This document shows, in pieces, positions 1-13,100 of a stretch of 64,000 nucleotides of DNA. The notes beneath the pieces were generated by a model. It did no database searches. It was not told the origin of the DNA and saw nothing but the letters and a program-made list of their open reading frames with translations. The DNA lies in contig VXAA01005613.1 of assembly GCA_013399115.1 (NCBI GenBank), positions 698,009 to 762,008 of the forward strand, given 5' to 3'. Position 1 is the stretch's first letter, and every line of letters begins with the position of its first letter. This DNA comes from Anseranas semipalmata. Lineage: Eukaryota > Chordata > Aves > Anseriformes > Anseranatidae. A program made the translations under genes and the position numbers.

Positions 1-300
1 TCGCTTCCCCTGCGGGCAGCGCCTCCCTCGGGGGGCCGGGGGCAGAGGGCCCTGCCCGAGCCCTCCCGGCGGCGGCTGGGGGCCGGGGACAGGTGGCCCC
101 CGGGGGGGCGGCAGGTGAGGGAGGGGGCGCGCTCCGGGGCCGCCTGCCCGGGGCTGCCTCTTTGCCGGGAGTTCGGCGGCAGTTTCCTGCTTCCTCCGCT
201 TCTCCGGTTTCGCCGCCGTTTGGCCGGTTCGAGCCCGCGCCTCCCTGCGGGTGTGGGAAGAGACGGATCGTGTGTTTCGCCCTGGTTTCAAAGGGGAAAC
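1..300. promoter_or_regulatory. Edge of CpG island, probably PPP1R12A promoter/exon 1 side
   Basis: The first 300 bases are very GC-rich and CpG-dense, with several G runs (30-35, 38-42, 47-49 and around 75-112). Composition then drops to ordinary AT-rich intron after about 310. No part of MYPT1 exon 1 (start methionine, PP1-docking motif, first ankyrin repeat) can be translated here. I infer that this is the downstream shoulder of the promoter CpG island, inside the start of intron 1, with exon 1 just upstream of the window. It could instead be 5' UTR or promoter sequence. Short ORFs of 74-104 codons here are explained by GC-rich sequence with few stop codons. Confidence 0.6.
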
Positions 301-3300
301 GAGCGTTTTGTTCCTAATACAGAAACGTGTGTCAATAACAGGCCGGTTTCTTTCTTTAGTGATGGCTTCTGCCGCAGTGTGGAAGCTGAACTTTCAGGGG
401 AGCAGGGCTTTTACGCTTTCCTTCCGTAGGCTGGGGAGCAGTAAAAATGCATGCATATCGCTTTGTTCGGGCGTGGGTTTGTGGCAGGGGGGCTGGTACT
501 GAGAGCGAACTTTCACTTGGGGCAGGGGGGAACGGAAGGGAAACTGGCTGCGAAGTTTCCTCAAAATGGATGCTTTGTGCATGTTGAACTTCATAGCAGT
601 CTGATTGGAATCTCAAAACGTTAGCCAAATAAGGAAAGGCTGTGGCAATCCGGAGATAATGCGGGTTTGCCTGAATAGTTTTTCTTTCTCTAGAAGGCCA
701 AAAGCTTCCACACAATATTAAATTCACTGGATATCCAAAAAGCGAAAAACAGTTTTTGACAGGCTAGTTTCTTGTTCCTAAGTTTAGAAGTTGTTCGCTA
801 GTTCAAGGAAAAAAAAATGTTTGAGATGTAGGTTGACCGAGTCAAAATATTCCCCAAATGGTTAGGTGAGGACACTGTTATATACTGTGCTTTTGTTAAA
901 CAAAACGAGGTGGTGAATTCAACGTATGTTATCCATCTCATATAGATTTTTCAAGGATGTGAATTTTTGCAAGTATTAGTTGCCCCATAGTAATGAAGTA
1001 ATAAAGGATAGAATCCAATTCTGAATATAAGATATAAAATTCTACTACTTTCTGCTCCGTTTCCTGTATATAAGTCATCTCTTGCTCGACTGTGAAGGGG
1101 ATTGGTTTACTTTCAGTTGTGTACTGAACTGGAAGAATGAATGTGTGCTGTGGTTAAGTCTGTCAGAATGTTACTGCAGCAGACTTACCTGACTTGAGGC
1201 TACCCTGTCGCTTCGTAGTGTGGTTTTATGTATTTATGGTTTTCCAATCAAGTTATGACTGCTTTGTGCTGGGAGGGAGCTCTGTATTAAAGTCATTCCT
1301 TAACGGGTTAGATCGTTGGGTCTGCAAGTTACTGTACGCCGGCGATTGGTAGGAAGGGATGACGTTTGGCTTAACTCTCTTAGAATAACAGATGAATGGT
1401 GTTGTTTCTCTCCATGAAGTCTAGATAGCATTTTCAAAATGTGTTTGATACTATAAACAACAAAGCTTGCGTCAAAATTACTCTGGAGTTACTCTGCCCT
1501 TCTTTTTACCTGTAGTCAGTTTGCACGGGCAAAGTCTAAGAGAACAGAGGTGAAGATTTACATCACTGCTAAAACTCTTGCTCACTCTCCTGCTCTCTAA
1601 GTGATACCAAAGAGCCTTTTCTGGTCTTATGATATTAAAAGCAAATAAGAAGATCAGTTGTGAAACAATAATCCTCTTGAGGCAGTCCAGGCATCTTATT
1701 TAAAAAAAAAAAAAAGGGGGGGGGGGGGGGGCAAAATAACAAATCCCTGCCCATGACCATTTTGTTATGGTTTCGTTTTGTTTTTATAAATATCTTTTTC
1801 TCTAGTATGCCATATGAAAGGTGCAAATCATAAACACTATGCAGCCTATAGCATGGATTCGTTTAATCAGATTTGGCTGTGGAATGGAACAAAGCTGTAT
1901 CTGTTCCCAAAGGAAACTCTTCAAAAACTTGTCACTCTTCCTGACAGTTCTGACTGACTAATGTCAATAATGTTGAAGTCTGTTGCTGTGTTTAAGACTG
2001 CCGTGGTTGCTGTTGCGTTGTTGTTGTTGTTTCTTTGTTGTCTGTCAGATTCTATGTAGGTTTTATTGCTTCACAGGAATAAACTTGTCCGCAAAGACAA
2101 AGTGACTCTACCTTGTTTAGGTAGGTTTTTGTCTTGCATCTAACTTTTTTCTTGTTATTGAGAACAAATGGGTGTGTGACAATATATTAAATGCTTAATT
2201 CTCTTGCTATTTGGCCTTTATTTTTTTCCAGTTACATATGACAGTTATAGGAGAAGGCTTAAGCTGTGTTTTTCTTTTTCTTTTTTTTTCCCACACCCTG
2301 GGTGGTTGGAAATGCTGAGGGGAAAGTACTACAAATCCTGAAATTCTGGTGAGCTTCAGATCTTGTCTTTAATGGAGCATCAAGCTTTGTTACTAATGTA
2401 ATTAGCTAAACTTTCCCATTTCAGTGGGGTAGAATGTCATTGCCATCAGAAGGCTTTATGTAGAACCATTTTCCTTAATGCGTACAGGGGGGAAAAAAAA
2501 ATTACAATTGGCTTGGTAGCTCAGAGAAGGAAGGGGGAGAGCATACGCAGACATTTCATTCATCTCTTGTCAATGCCAAAGAGTGATTTCACTTTTATTT
2601 CATTGTGGATTTGAGTGCATTGTAACTGAGTATATATTAATTATATTACCTAGAGTTAAAAAAATCTCGCAGAACTGGGAAAAAACTGTCATTTGATTGT
2701 TATTCCTGTATGTAATGTTGGATTCAGGTGTCATTCTCTTCCTTTCAGAACTTGTTTCGGCATACATTCAGGTTAGGCCTTCAGCAAAAAGGACAAAACT
2801 GGATATGCAATTTATCCATCTACAGCAGGATGTATATAATGTAGCATATTGCAGCAGGGTATTTTTATGTATTCTGTTGCAATATGTTAAATTATATACA
2901 TATTATGTTTGTGTATGTCTGTAAGACCAGAAAATGTAGTTATAAATTGCAGGTCTAATTTCAAATCAGATGGCTGTTTGATTCTCTTAGAGGTTAAGTT
3001 GATAATGTTCTTAAATACCGTGTTCCTGGACAGTTGTCACACAGGATGAGATGTAACATACAGATAGCGCAGCTTTTCTTATCAGCTGTAACAACTGGAG
3101 AAAAACAGGGCCCAGAGGTGATCTGTGACCTCACAGATTAATAGCTTCTGCAGAGAGGGGAAAAAGTGGCGTATTCTGAAACAAGAAAAGCCTATGCAGT
3201 TTTCAATAAGACCTAGTGCCTTTCAGGGCGTACATATTTATCAAGAGTGGGGTTCAGTTCCGTCCTCTTAAAAGCTGAGCACCTATCCTTCCTCAGCGCT

Positions 3301-3359
3301 GGCTTCTCTCTTGCTCTCATTCCTTGCCCTCCATGAACGAGGACTTGTTTTGCTAGCTC
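301..3359. other. Intronic stretch, no gene seen
   Basis: Ordinary AT-rich intronic sequence. The one distinctive element is the A14-G16 tract at 1702-1731. ORFs here are short, unrelated to known families, and give low-complexity translations. Confidence 0.7.
1702..1731. repeat. Poly(A)-poly(G) junction tract
   Basis: Fourteen consecutive A are followed directly by sixteen consecutive G. The G run alone satisfies simple G-quadruplex rules. It is probably length-polymorphic and prone to sequencing error, so the exact counts depend on the assembly. Confidence 0.9.
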
Positions 3360-3590
3360 CCACTGGCCCTTGCCGCTTAAGCGCCTGCACGTAGCTTGTC
3401 CCAGCGTAGCTCGTCCCAGCGTAGCGCGGCGCTCAGGGCAGGAAGGAGGAGCCCACCCTTTCTGGGCAGCAGCGTGGGAAGGCTGCGCGCTGGGGAGGGG
3501 CTGTGGCACGGCCGGGTTCCTGGAAGGCTGCGTTTCCTGCACGTGCCGCTCCCCGGGGAGCGCGCTGGGGAGTACCTGCACGCTCCTCAT
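3360..3590. promoter_or_regulatory. Small CpG-dense patch within intron 1
   Basis: By hand count there are about 21 CpG dinucleotides in 240 bases, surrounded by AT-rich intron. It contains a 15-base direct tandem repeat (3396-3410 and 3411-3425, one mismatch). ORFs on both strands reach 125-180 codons here, but they overlap one another and look like a by-product of GC content. It could be an intronic regulatory element or the remnant of a CpG-rich insertion. It has no recognised protein similarity. Confidence 0.45.
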
Positions 3591-6500
3591 GAAGAAGGCA
3601 GCTGAGGCTAGGCCGCACTTAGGTGCACAGCTTTCTTTTTGGCTGCCCTTTTCCTTTGAGGCGTCTCAGATTTGGGAGGTGGTAAAACTTGTTTTTTGGA
3701 CCCGTTGCGTCTGGGTGGAGGAGGTGGGTGCTGCGGCCTGGTTCCACCACGTCGCGTGGAAGATGTCTTGCTGTCCTGGTCTGCCCTCCGCCTGGGGAGG
3801 GTGCTGTGCTTGGAAGTCAGGTGAGCGTAGTCTTGGCTGTTTGTGTGTAGGGAGCGTTGCGTGCTCTAGGTGCTGTCACTGGAGAAGGCTGAACAGCAAG
3901 AGAAGTTCCTAATACGTAATGAAGGACGTGTGCTCCTCTTGGTCCAGGACAAGTATGGTTTAATTAAGCAAAGTCTTCCAAAGGGTATCTCCTCTTTCTG
4001 TTGTAAATATCAGTGTTTTTCTGTAACTCTTCAAGTACTAAATATACACATGAAGTTGACTGTTTTACCCACTTCAGACATTTGCATTGGTTTAGAGGCA
4101 TGGCAGTATGCAGCGTTGAATAGAAATTTTTATTTGATGCTGCTGTTGTAGTGCTCTGTGTTGGTCCATCAGTAGTAATGAAGATGCTGAGCAACTATTC
4201 ACAAGCCTTTCACTGTACACTCATTCTTAGTAGCTGATTAAGGACAGTTACTGCGGTCTTAGTATCTCCTGTGAGTCCTGTGCTTGGGTTTTCTTTCTTG
4301 GGTAAGAAGTACCTTCCTTGAAGGGAGCTTCTGCAATAGTTTATATGAAAAATTCTGTCAGAACTCCTGGTGGTATGGTCGTAGTGGCTGATATGGGAAA
4401 GGCTATCATTACAGTAGGCATCAGTGTCATCTCTGTTATGACCTCCTTTCAAACAGGAGGTGAAAAAGGGACATAAATTTGACCAGCACTGGATCCCTTT
4501 GCATTAGAACTAGATAGAGGGCATTAAGGCTGTACTGTCGGAATCCTTTTTGACAAATGATAACACAGGTCATGTATTTGAGCTGGGGCCACAGCATTCA
4601 GAGCATGTCAAGTCATAAGAGCAAAGAACAGGTTGCTACAGTCTTAAATCTCCAGGGTGTTTGCATCATAGCAGCAGCACCCATCAAGCAAGGATAAGGA
4701 AGGTATGGAAATAGCTCAAAGCTGTCTTGGTAACCTCCCAGCTATGACTTCTGCACTGCTCCTCATGGGGAGTGAAAATACTGCTGTGTGTGGTAAACCT
4801 GTTCATTTTTTCAGGATTGTCAAGAGGAGAACTTCCTTTTGTACAGAAGGGATTTGTGCTTAGTGATGAACCCGATGTCTGAATCTCCCTCTTTGCAGGG
4901 GAAGCAGCTTCCCGCCCACACAGCCCCCTAAAGCTCTCATTGTAGGTGATACACAAGTGAGAATTTTGCAGTCATTTGTTGAGCTTGTATTATGTTATCC
5001 TCATTTGTTTAATTCTCTAGCTGTACAACAAAGCACAGAGAAAATGAGTCCTGAAATAAGTGTAATTTTGACTTCACTCGGTGATTAGACTACAGAGGCA
5101 TATTTGTTTAAAATCCCCTTTGTAATTGGAGTTGGTTCTTGTGTGGGCCATAGATCTTTCTCTCCATAGTTACAGTAGCTAGGTTCGGATTCTACAATAC
5201 ATACTTGTTAACTTTCTAATGGTCATGTCATCTAAGAATTTTTTTTTACCCTTTGAAATGGTGGCAAGAGGAGAAAAAAGATGTGATTCTTCATAATGTA
5301 CTTTAAGTATAATAGCAGAAATTTTAAATGCTGCATTTGGAGTAATTGTTTCTTTTATAATACTAAGCAGAAAATAAGTAGCAATCTTTTTGCCTTTTTA
5401 GGTTTGTTATCTCTAAGTGTCTCTTGGCCTCTTTAAACTCTGTCAAGTTTGAACCCAGGGCTTTCATTTCTGATTTTGTAACAGTTTTCATTGCTATGGA
5501 TGTTACGCATAAATAGAAAATTCAAATTAATTCTAGCATATAGTAATTATATTAAGTGTTTAAAGCAAATTTCCTTGTTTGACAGATTTGGTAAACTTAT
5601 GTAGGAAGAGTTTTTTTTATTTTTTATTTTTTTACATTTAATGTAAGGATAAATTCAGATGATAAGGCATTAGTATTTACTGACACTGCTCCAGTTGGTC
5701 TTTAGCAATGAATTTCACTGTAGCATTAATATTGCTTTTACAGTAAAGCTTTATCCATGGTTCTTTATGTATTCTGGCATATGCTTGGTATCTTAGAACG
5801 TTCCTTTCATGATAAATCATCAAAAGCAGCTTTTAAGAGTAGATAAGTGCAATTATAAGCGTGAATAAAACTGATGTGAGCATGCTTGGTTTGAGGCCCT
5901 TTTGATCTTGGCATCATAGTAGCAAGCTTCTCAATTACCATTTTGCTACTGCTTTCCAAATTACTAATTTTCAATTTATTAGCTGGATCTGAGATTAGGA
6001 GACAGAGAACTAGCCAGTATAAATCATTAGTAGATCCTCAGTTGGAAGACTTAAGTCATATCTCTGTATTCCAGGCTTAAGGGTATATGCTAAATTTTAG
6101 TTGGAACAGATGGTTTGACAGGCTCTTGGCCAGTCTTGTACTTGTTTATCCCTTCATGCATGCTTGCAGTCTCTCTCATCTTACTTGGGCTAGTAAGACA
6201 CCTAACTGCAATCCCCTCAAAACTGAGCCCAGCAAATGTCTTGCTTCCTTCTAGAAGCAAGTGTAAGTGGGATTCTTGAGGTTGGCCTTGCAGGTTGTGG
6301 AATTGAGGAACATGCATGTGTTTGTTCAAATACCTAAATTTATCCAAGAATTCAAATAGGTTAGACGCACTAATATGCTCTGAAATGAATGTGATGGTAG
6401 CTTTGGATGACTATAGCATGAATACATGCTTCTGGGACTCTTTGCAACCAAGAAATTGTGAACTATACTTCATTGCTGCCATTCTACCAATATGTAGTAT

Positions 6501-7074
6501 ATGCCATGTAGGGCATGCAGCATGTGAGGACATTTAGCTAACAAATGTTATATCAGTGCTTAACAATACATCTATCTTTATTGATCTGGATGACCACAGA
6601 AATGCAAACTGGAATGCAGCTGCAAGGCAGTGGGGCTGTTGGTAAGCTGGGCAGCTTCTGATGCTGCTGGATGGGTGGAGACATTCCAAGCTGCTTTACT
6701 TTCCTATATGCATTCCTGAAATGGCAGTCAATGGAAAGCATGGCATAAGAGTGGCGGCATTCCTCAGCTGTTTCCTTTCTAGTAGTTTCAACAGCATAAG
6801 GACAGAGTAAGAAGACAAAAGATGATCAGGGTACTTGGTAGGGGGAAGCATTTTGGGATTTTTTTTTAAAATGCTTTGTTTTGACAAGACCTGGTAACCA
6901 GCTTTTGTTTTTTTTCCTAGAACGCTGATTCAACCACTATGCTTATCCTTCAAACATTGAATCTTTGCCTCCCGATTCACAAAAACAATCATAACAATAT
7001 GATGAAGTCTTTGAACAAGACAGTTTCCTCCTCATGTGTGAATAGTGTTAGCACTTATCCCCATTAACAATATA
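3591..7074. other. Intronic stretch, no gene seen
   Basis: AT-rich intron. I see no recognisable exon, RNA gene or mobile element. T runs near 5232 and 5611-5632 are simple low-complexity sequence. Confidence 0.65.
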
Positions 7075-7176
7075 TGATCTAGTGGAAGGTGTCACTGCCC
7101 ATGGCAGGGGGGTTGGAACCAGATGATCTTCAAGGTCTCTTCTAACCCAAGCCATTCAGTGATACGATTCTATGAA
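7075..7176 (+). mobile_element. CR1 LINE, 3'-terminal fragment
   Basis: This matches the avian CR1 3' end: the stretch reading 'agtggaaggtgtcactgccc', then the GGTTGGAACCAGATGATCTT block, the 'aggtctcttctaaccc' block, and a degenerate copy of the terminal octamer repeat (GATTCTATGAATG). It is severely 5'-truncated, as most CR1 copies are, and lies in the same orientation as PPP1R12A. It carries no coding capacity. Confidence 0.85.
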
Positions 7177-10100
7177 TGTATTTCTTAGGCTAATGGCTTC
7201 TAAAGGTCTGTTACTCAGAGTGAAGAGTGGAGTTGGCTTTAAGAAGATGGTGAAACACCATCTAGGAAAAAAAAAAAAAGACCTTGACCAGCCAATACAG
7301 CTTTATTTTGGGCCTACACATGGAAATAACAGTAATTTGTCCTCAAGGTTGCAAGTAATTCTGATGCTACTGTAACTTCATATGAACACTTGAACTTTAC
7401 ATTTTGTCTAAAACTAGCATAAAACCATGTATTATGATACCAAAATATTTGTAAGCAATGGGTGTTAGAAACGGTTTAAGCTTTAAAATTTTCTGTCTGG
7501 GGTCAAGTTTCATGGATTTTTTTTCTTAAAATCAGTCTGAAATATATCTCTATTTTTCCTAGGCTATGGTCGTAATGCGTGGTCTTGAGTGCAAATGGTG
7601 GCAGTTTGCTTTGACATGATCAGTTAGCCAGTCAGTTGCAGTTACTACATATGTTTTAATTCTGGGGCAATTGTTTAGATTTGCTGCTGTTGTTTTACTG
7701 TCCTGGTAGTGAAACTGGAAGAGTAGCCCAAGCATCTTCTATACATACTTGAGCATTTAAGGTTTCTTGTACATCAGGAAACTGCATGCAAGTCTTAGCT
7801 TTGTGTTGTGGATCTGAAATGTTTGTGTGAATTATTTACCTGTTAGTTTTCTTGGATCCTCCACAAAATGAGTAAGATGAACTAGCAACACAAAACCTGT
7901 TTGTTAGCAGTTCTGCTTCAAGCTTACAGGAAGGACTTACCTAACAAATTTTTCTTAAAACCTCACACTTGAGTATTTTTCTAAGGCAAAAAGACGGTAA
8001 CTTCATCTGGCACCAAAGGTGAGCGCAGCTGACAGACGCACACTGTCGTGTGTGTGGTCAGTGCTGCCTTCTGAAATACTTGAACTGGATGAAGCCCACA
8101 CTGACAAGCTGCGTTCCTCTGTCAAATCTGGGTTCGTTGTGGGCCCCTTTGGAAACCAAAATACCATCTAAGACTGTTGGCTCTGAAACTTTTGGCTTTG
8201 TAATGTCCTGAAACTTGCTACAGCATTCTTGGTTTAAAGCCTATGCTTCCATTATTGAAGTAGGAAAAATTGTTATTTTTAGTTACAAAGGGTGTCTTCC
8301 CAAGTTTTAACAAAAGCATTGTTGTTTGCAGAATGTTTATAAATATATGCAATTATACTGGAATGAGTAGGCTTAATTACATGAGTAACCTTAATGAAAT
8401 CAGTGAGAGTTCTCAAAAGTACCTGCCTGTTCCCCCACCCAAATCCAAGAATTGAAACAATCGAGTGCTATTGATAGTATCTTCTCGATTAGTCTGAATT
8501 TTGACTATTTTCCCTGTAATGGTTCTATAAATTATAAGTAACCCTGATTATTGTTGTTAGAGCATTAGCTTTTCTTAAACTTTTTTTAAAAAGCAAACAA
8601 CTCTTAAACTTGCTTTACTAATCTCGGTACGTCTTCTTTGGAGATGTTTTCAAACCAATCCGGCCTGGTACTTCAGGTGTCTAACTTGCTGAGAACTAAG
8701 GCAAAAGTAAATTGCCTTAGGTTTTACTCAAAGTGAAAAGTGAAGATTGGGATGGCAGCATCGTGCCTGTCATCTAAATTGGGACTCCTGTTGTTAGCTG
8801 TAATTCTATCAAACCATATAAAACAATCTTTTTAGAAAGCTTACTAAAATTCACAAGTTGCCACTACTTATCTTGTTCAGCAACTGCAGCTTGAATTATT
8901 TTAGGCTCTAATGATAATTCCTCTTTCACAAGGGCTATGTGCTTCGTTTGGTGCTCTGTGGAAAATAGTTTAACACTTTCTTTTTGTAAGAAGAATCTGT
9001 GTGTAACATCAGTTTCTTTGGCTTCTTCCTGCCTCTAGAATAAGAGGAAAAATAATCATGTTCCTATGTGAATAGTTCCAGGTGTAAACATAATGAATGT
9101 AAAACTATGAGAAAAATCTAAAATCATTTATAGCTTGTGAAAAGAAAGATCTTGGAGGAGCTGCAGTTGGGATCCAGGAAGAAGCTGTCTTGAGAAATTC
9201 ATGTTTTGGCAACGCATACTGGTGCTGGATGCAACTGTAGGTATTGATGTGAAGGATGGAAACACAAGCAACTTCTCACTGTTTCTGTATAGGAATTCTT
9301 GTTAAAAGAGGTAGTACTTGCTTTTCTGGTTCTGGCCACTGAAAATAGGATCAGAGATCCGGGGGAACTTTACCCTTTCTCTAATTTGCTCTTGAGAGTT
9401 GTTCTTGAATTAGATTATCCTGGTGGTAACCTCTGTATGTAGCTGTCTTTCACTTAAAATTAGTAATTCCTGACTAATTCCTCGCTAATGGGCTAGCTTT
9501 GCACTAGTGAATAGCAATGATAATCTAACTTCATAAGGCTGAGTTTGGAGTCGATGTGCTGTTCTAGTGGCTGTGCAGTGTTAAGGACAACATAGTCTTA
9601 TGATGAGGTTACATTAAATAAATTCGGACCAGAATTTTTTCTTCTTTCTCCCCATAGGGGGGATTGAGTTTCATGTAGGGCTAATTGTAGCCAGTTTGCT
9701 ACCATTAACCAGGAAAAATATTTAATGTCAGATGCTCTGTTTACAGGGTGGTGAGGTTAGATGCTAGACTATTTCTGCCTCTTTATGTGAGTAGATTATT
9801 AGCATGTTAAATGTAGCCTTTTCATTCTCATGAAGGAGAACATGCAAGAGAAGGTATTTATGTCACTGGGAGGAAAACCCCATTTCAATTTAGCTGTCTC
9901 TCTGCCTTTTTTTGGTCACACAATTCATCTGTGGCAGCTTGCGATGCTGCCTTTAATATTTACAAAAAGAAAACCACCTTAGCTACACTGAATGGACTTT
10001 AGCAGTTCTTAAACTGATTTTCCCTAACAGTCCCAGGAAAAGCAAAATTATTCTGTATTGATAGGTCTGAGTATACCACAGATATGATGGAGATTCTGTT

Positions 10101-13100
10101 TGGAGAAGTATAGATAGAAAATATGCACTGTAGGCTTGACATGCCAGGTGATTCTGTGGTACTGTCTTAACATGCCTGAGAAGGACTGTTTGATTTATCT
10201 TCTTGCTAGTTACATGTTAGCTAGTATTCAGGTTTAGTTTGTTGGTTTTGGTCTTATTTAAGGCTAGAGGCTTCCCCAAAGTATTTGAATGTCATATTAC
10301 CCTCTGTAAGAACTTCATGCTCAAACATGTCGTTTCCCTTCTCCCTGCAAGAAAAAACTACCACCCTGAACAAGCTTTAATAAAGACCAGTAAAAATATC
10401 CAATAGGGTTCTGAGTGCAATGCAGTACTTTGGTAAAATGACTACTGGAGTTCTGGTTTCTTAATCAAAATTTTTGGTTCACAATTCATGAAGGTAATGT
10501 AAAGTAAATCTAAAACATAATTAGAAGCTACCACACTCAGGACCTAGTTATATTTGGAAGATAATTGTAGTCCTGTAACTGGCTAAGTAATTGGCTTATT
10601 TTGTATCTACCAGTTGAAGTTAGCAGATACAAAATCGGTTTGTCCAGTCTGAGAAGTGTGTTGTGTTGAAGAGGCTACAATACTTGTCAGTCCCTTAGGC
10701 TATTTAAGTGCTATTAGATAAAACTCATTTTCAGAACATCCCAGTTTCTGCCTAGGATTAGAGATTTCATATTGAAACTCAACTAATCCTGCTGTAACAA
10801 TTTAGTAACTGAAATTTCTTCTTGATTCTAGCATAACTGTCCTTCTGTCACCAAGGCAAGAATGATACGGTGACCTGAGAAGATGCTCATTGCCTTGTTC
10901 AGTGCTACAGAGGAAAGAAAAAATTTACACACAGCTCAATATGGAGGGTGTACTCTGCGCTGGGAGAAGTTCTGTATTCTTTTTCTTGGCAGATGGATTG
11001 ACTAGGTGACATGTGAGGGTTTGAAATCAATTTAAATGTGTTTGGAGCCGACATCTATTTTTGCTGCAAGAAACCTACCCATGTGAGAATTGCTGTACCT
11101 GTGAACAAGTTACCGTAGCTCTTTGGAGCCTAATTGTTAGCAGATTCTCTGGCATAAGGAACATGGGAATGGGCAAGTCTTCCTGGATGTGTGTGGAGCA
11201 GTTCCTGAGGAAGGTCAGGTGCTGGGTGTCAACTTCAGTTTCACTTTAAAAAAAAAAAAAACACTTTACAAAAGCCTGAAGAGCCTCCTAACACAAAATA
11301 CTTGATTAAGCAAGGTTGTGTTTTTTAAAAGCTGTAGATGCTATTAACTGTTTGACATTCTCTTTTAGGGTAAGTGATCTGTCATGTCAGGTGTAAATGC
11401 TGGATTAAAACATGAAAACAGGAAAACTCTAGCATGAAAAATCTTGCATGACAGTAGTCTAACTAAAAATGTTTTTCCTTTTTTTTTGCAAAATAGTGTA
11501 TAACTAATGTATCACTGAAAGGTAAAGGTGTGCAAACTCTGGGGGATGACAGTAAAAGACCAAACAGGACTTAAAAGTAGCTTTCTAGTAAGAAGCTTTG
11601 CTGACATCAGAGCCATAGATTCATCAGTGACATAGTTTATCATCAGCTACATAGGTATGACTCAAGTGTTTGCTTGACAGAGCTGATGTGTAATTTCCCC
11701 TCTGTTGGAGTTCCTCCAGGGACTTTGTCTCTCTGCAGCTGTTTGCTTACCTGCGTGTACAGCAACAAGTTCTTAGTCTTGACTGCCTTTGGAAGCCTTT
11801 GGTGTCTTAATTTGTCTCCTCTTGGATTTTGAGGACTTTCAACTGTTCTCTAATTATCTGTAGGAAAATGTTAGGTTAAATATGGGAGAATTTTCTTGCT
11901 TGTTTTTTCCTGTTTGTTTTCCTTTGTCATGTTCGACTATTACTGATAATGCATTAGATAATGTGCTAGTGCTTTGCATTCTGTTAATACGTGGAAGGTG
12001 TTTGTTTATGCAGAGTTTAAAAACATAATAGCCTAAGTCAACCAATTTGGACTGTCGTATTGCAGCTTAAACTGTAAATGTTACTTAGGCAGTAAAACCC
12101 TTTAAATCTTAAGCCAGAACCTTCAATTTTTATAATAAAGGTGGCTTAAAATTTGGCTTCAGATACGTGGCATTTGAGCTCACATGATAGGCTGTAAAAC
12201 CGGTGAGTTTCACTTGATGAGCAGTAGTAAACTGCTAAATTTTTTTTGATACACTTCTAACTTATTTTTGATGGCTACCTATGATTCATGAGAGCCATAC
12301 TATATCCTATAGTTGTATAAGCTGCTCTTGGAAGAAGTTCTTCCAACTAGACAAAGGTGGGCACAGAAAAGGACAAGGTAGAGAATATTACCCTGATCTT
12401 AAGATAGAACAGTGACAGAGGCAGGAATTTTTTTGAATACAGATAAACTGCTCATTTTTCTCTTTTCCTGTTCTTCTATCTCCTTGCTCTGCTTGTGGTG
12501 CAGAAACTGGACCTTGGCAGTTGAGAAGTTAGGCGGTACAAAATCCTTAGTAAGCATCACTGGCTGTTATTTGTGCTTTTTGAGTTCTAAAACCAGACTC
12601 GATTCAAGTCTGCATCTGCATAGAGTTGAGCAAGGTGCTGGTGCTTATGGAAATGCAGCATGTGTCCTGCTTTGATTTCTCACTCCAAGAAAGGTCTGTT
12701 GCAGGTTTGTTTCCTTCCTTTAGTAATATCAACAACCACTGAGATGCAGCATATTTGCATCTCTGCTCCTATTGATTTCAAGAGGATACCCAACTATATC
12801 ACAACTTAAGGCCCCACTTACTTTCACTGTAAGTTTCTCTGGTGCGTTTGCCACTCTGTGCATCAAGCAAAGTGGAAAAAATGTGAGGAGTTGTTCCTGT
12901 AAAGCCAGGTATGTTAACCAAAGATTTAGGTGAACTCTTGCTTTTGTCAGTCTCGGTATGTAGATTACAAAATGCCTCTGGTGCTTTCAGTGAGTCTTGA
13001 TTCATTGAGAATATCGATGACTGTGTTAGGCTGTTTGCCACCTTAATCTCAAATATTTCTGGGTGAAATCCAATTTTAATAAGACTCTGGCTTTAAAAGT

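Noticed and set aside
1..310. PPP1R12A exon 1 within the window
   Set aside because: I looked for the MYPT1 start, the PP1-docking motif and the first ankyrin repeat in all frames of the GC-rich start. None is present.
3370..3912. 180-codon + strand ORF
   Set aside because: Spans a CpG-rich patch where stops are rare. The minus strand is also open, and there is no recognisable domain.
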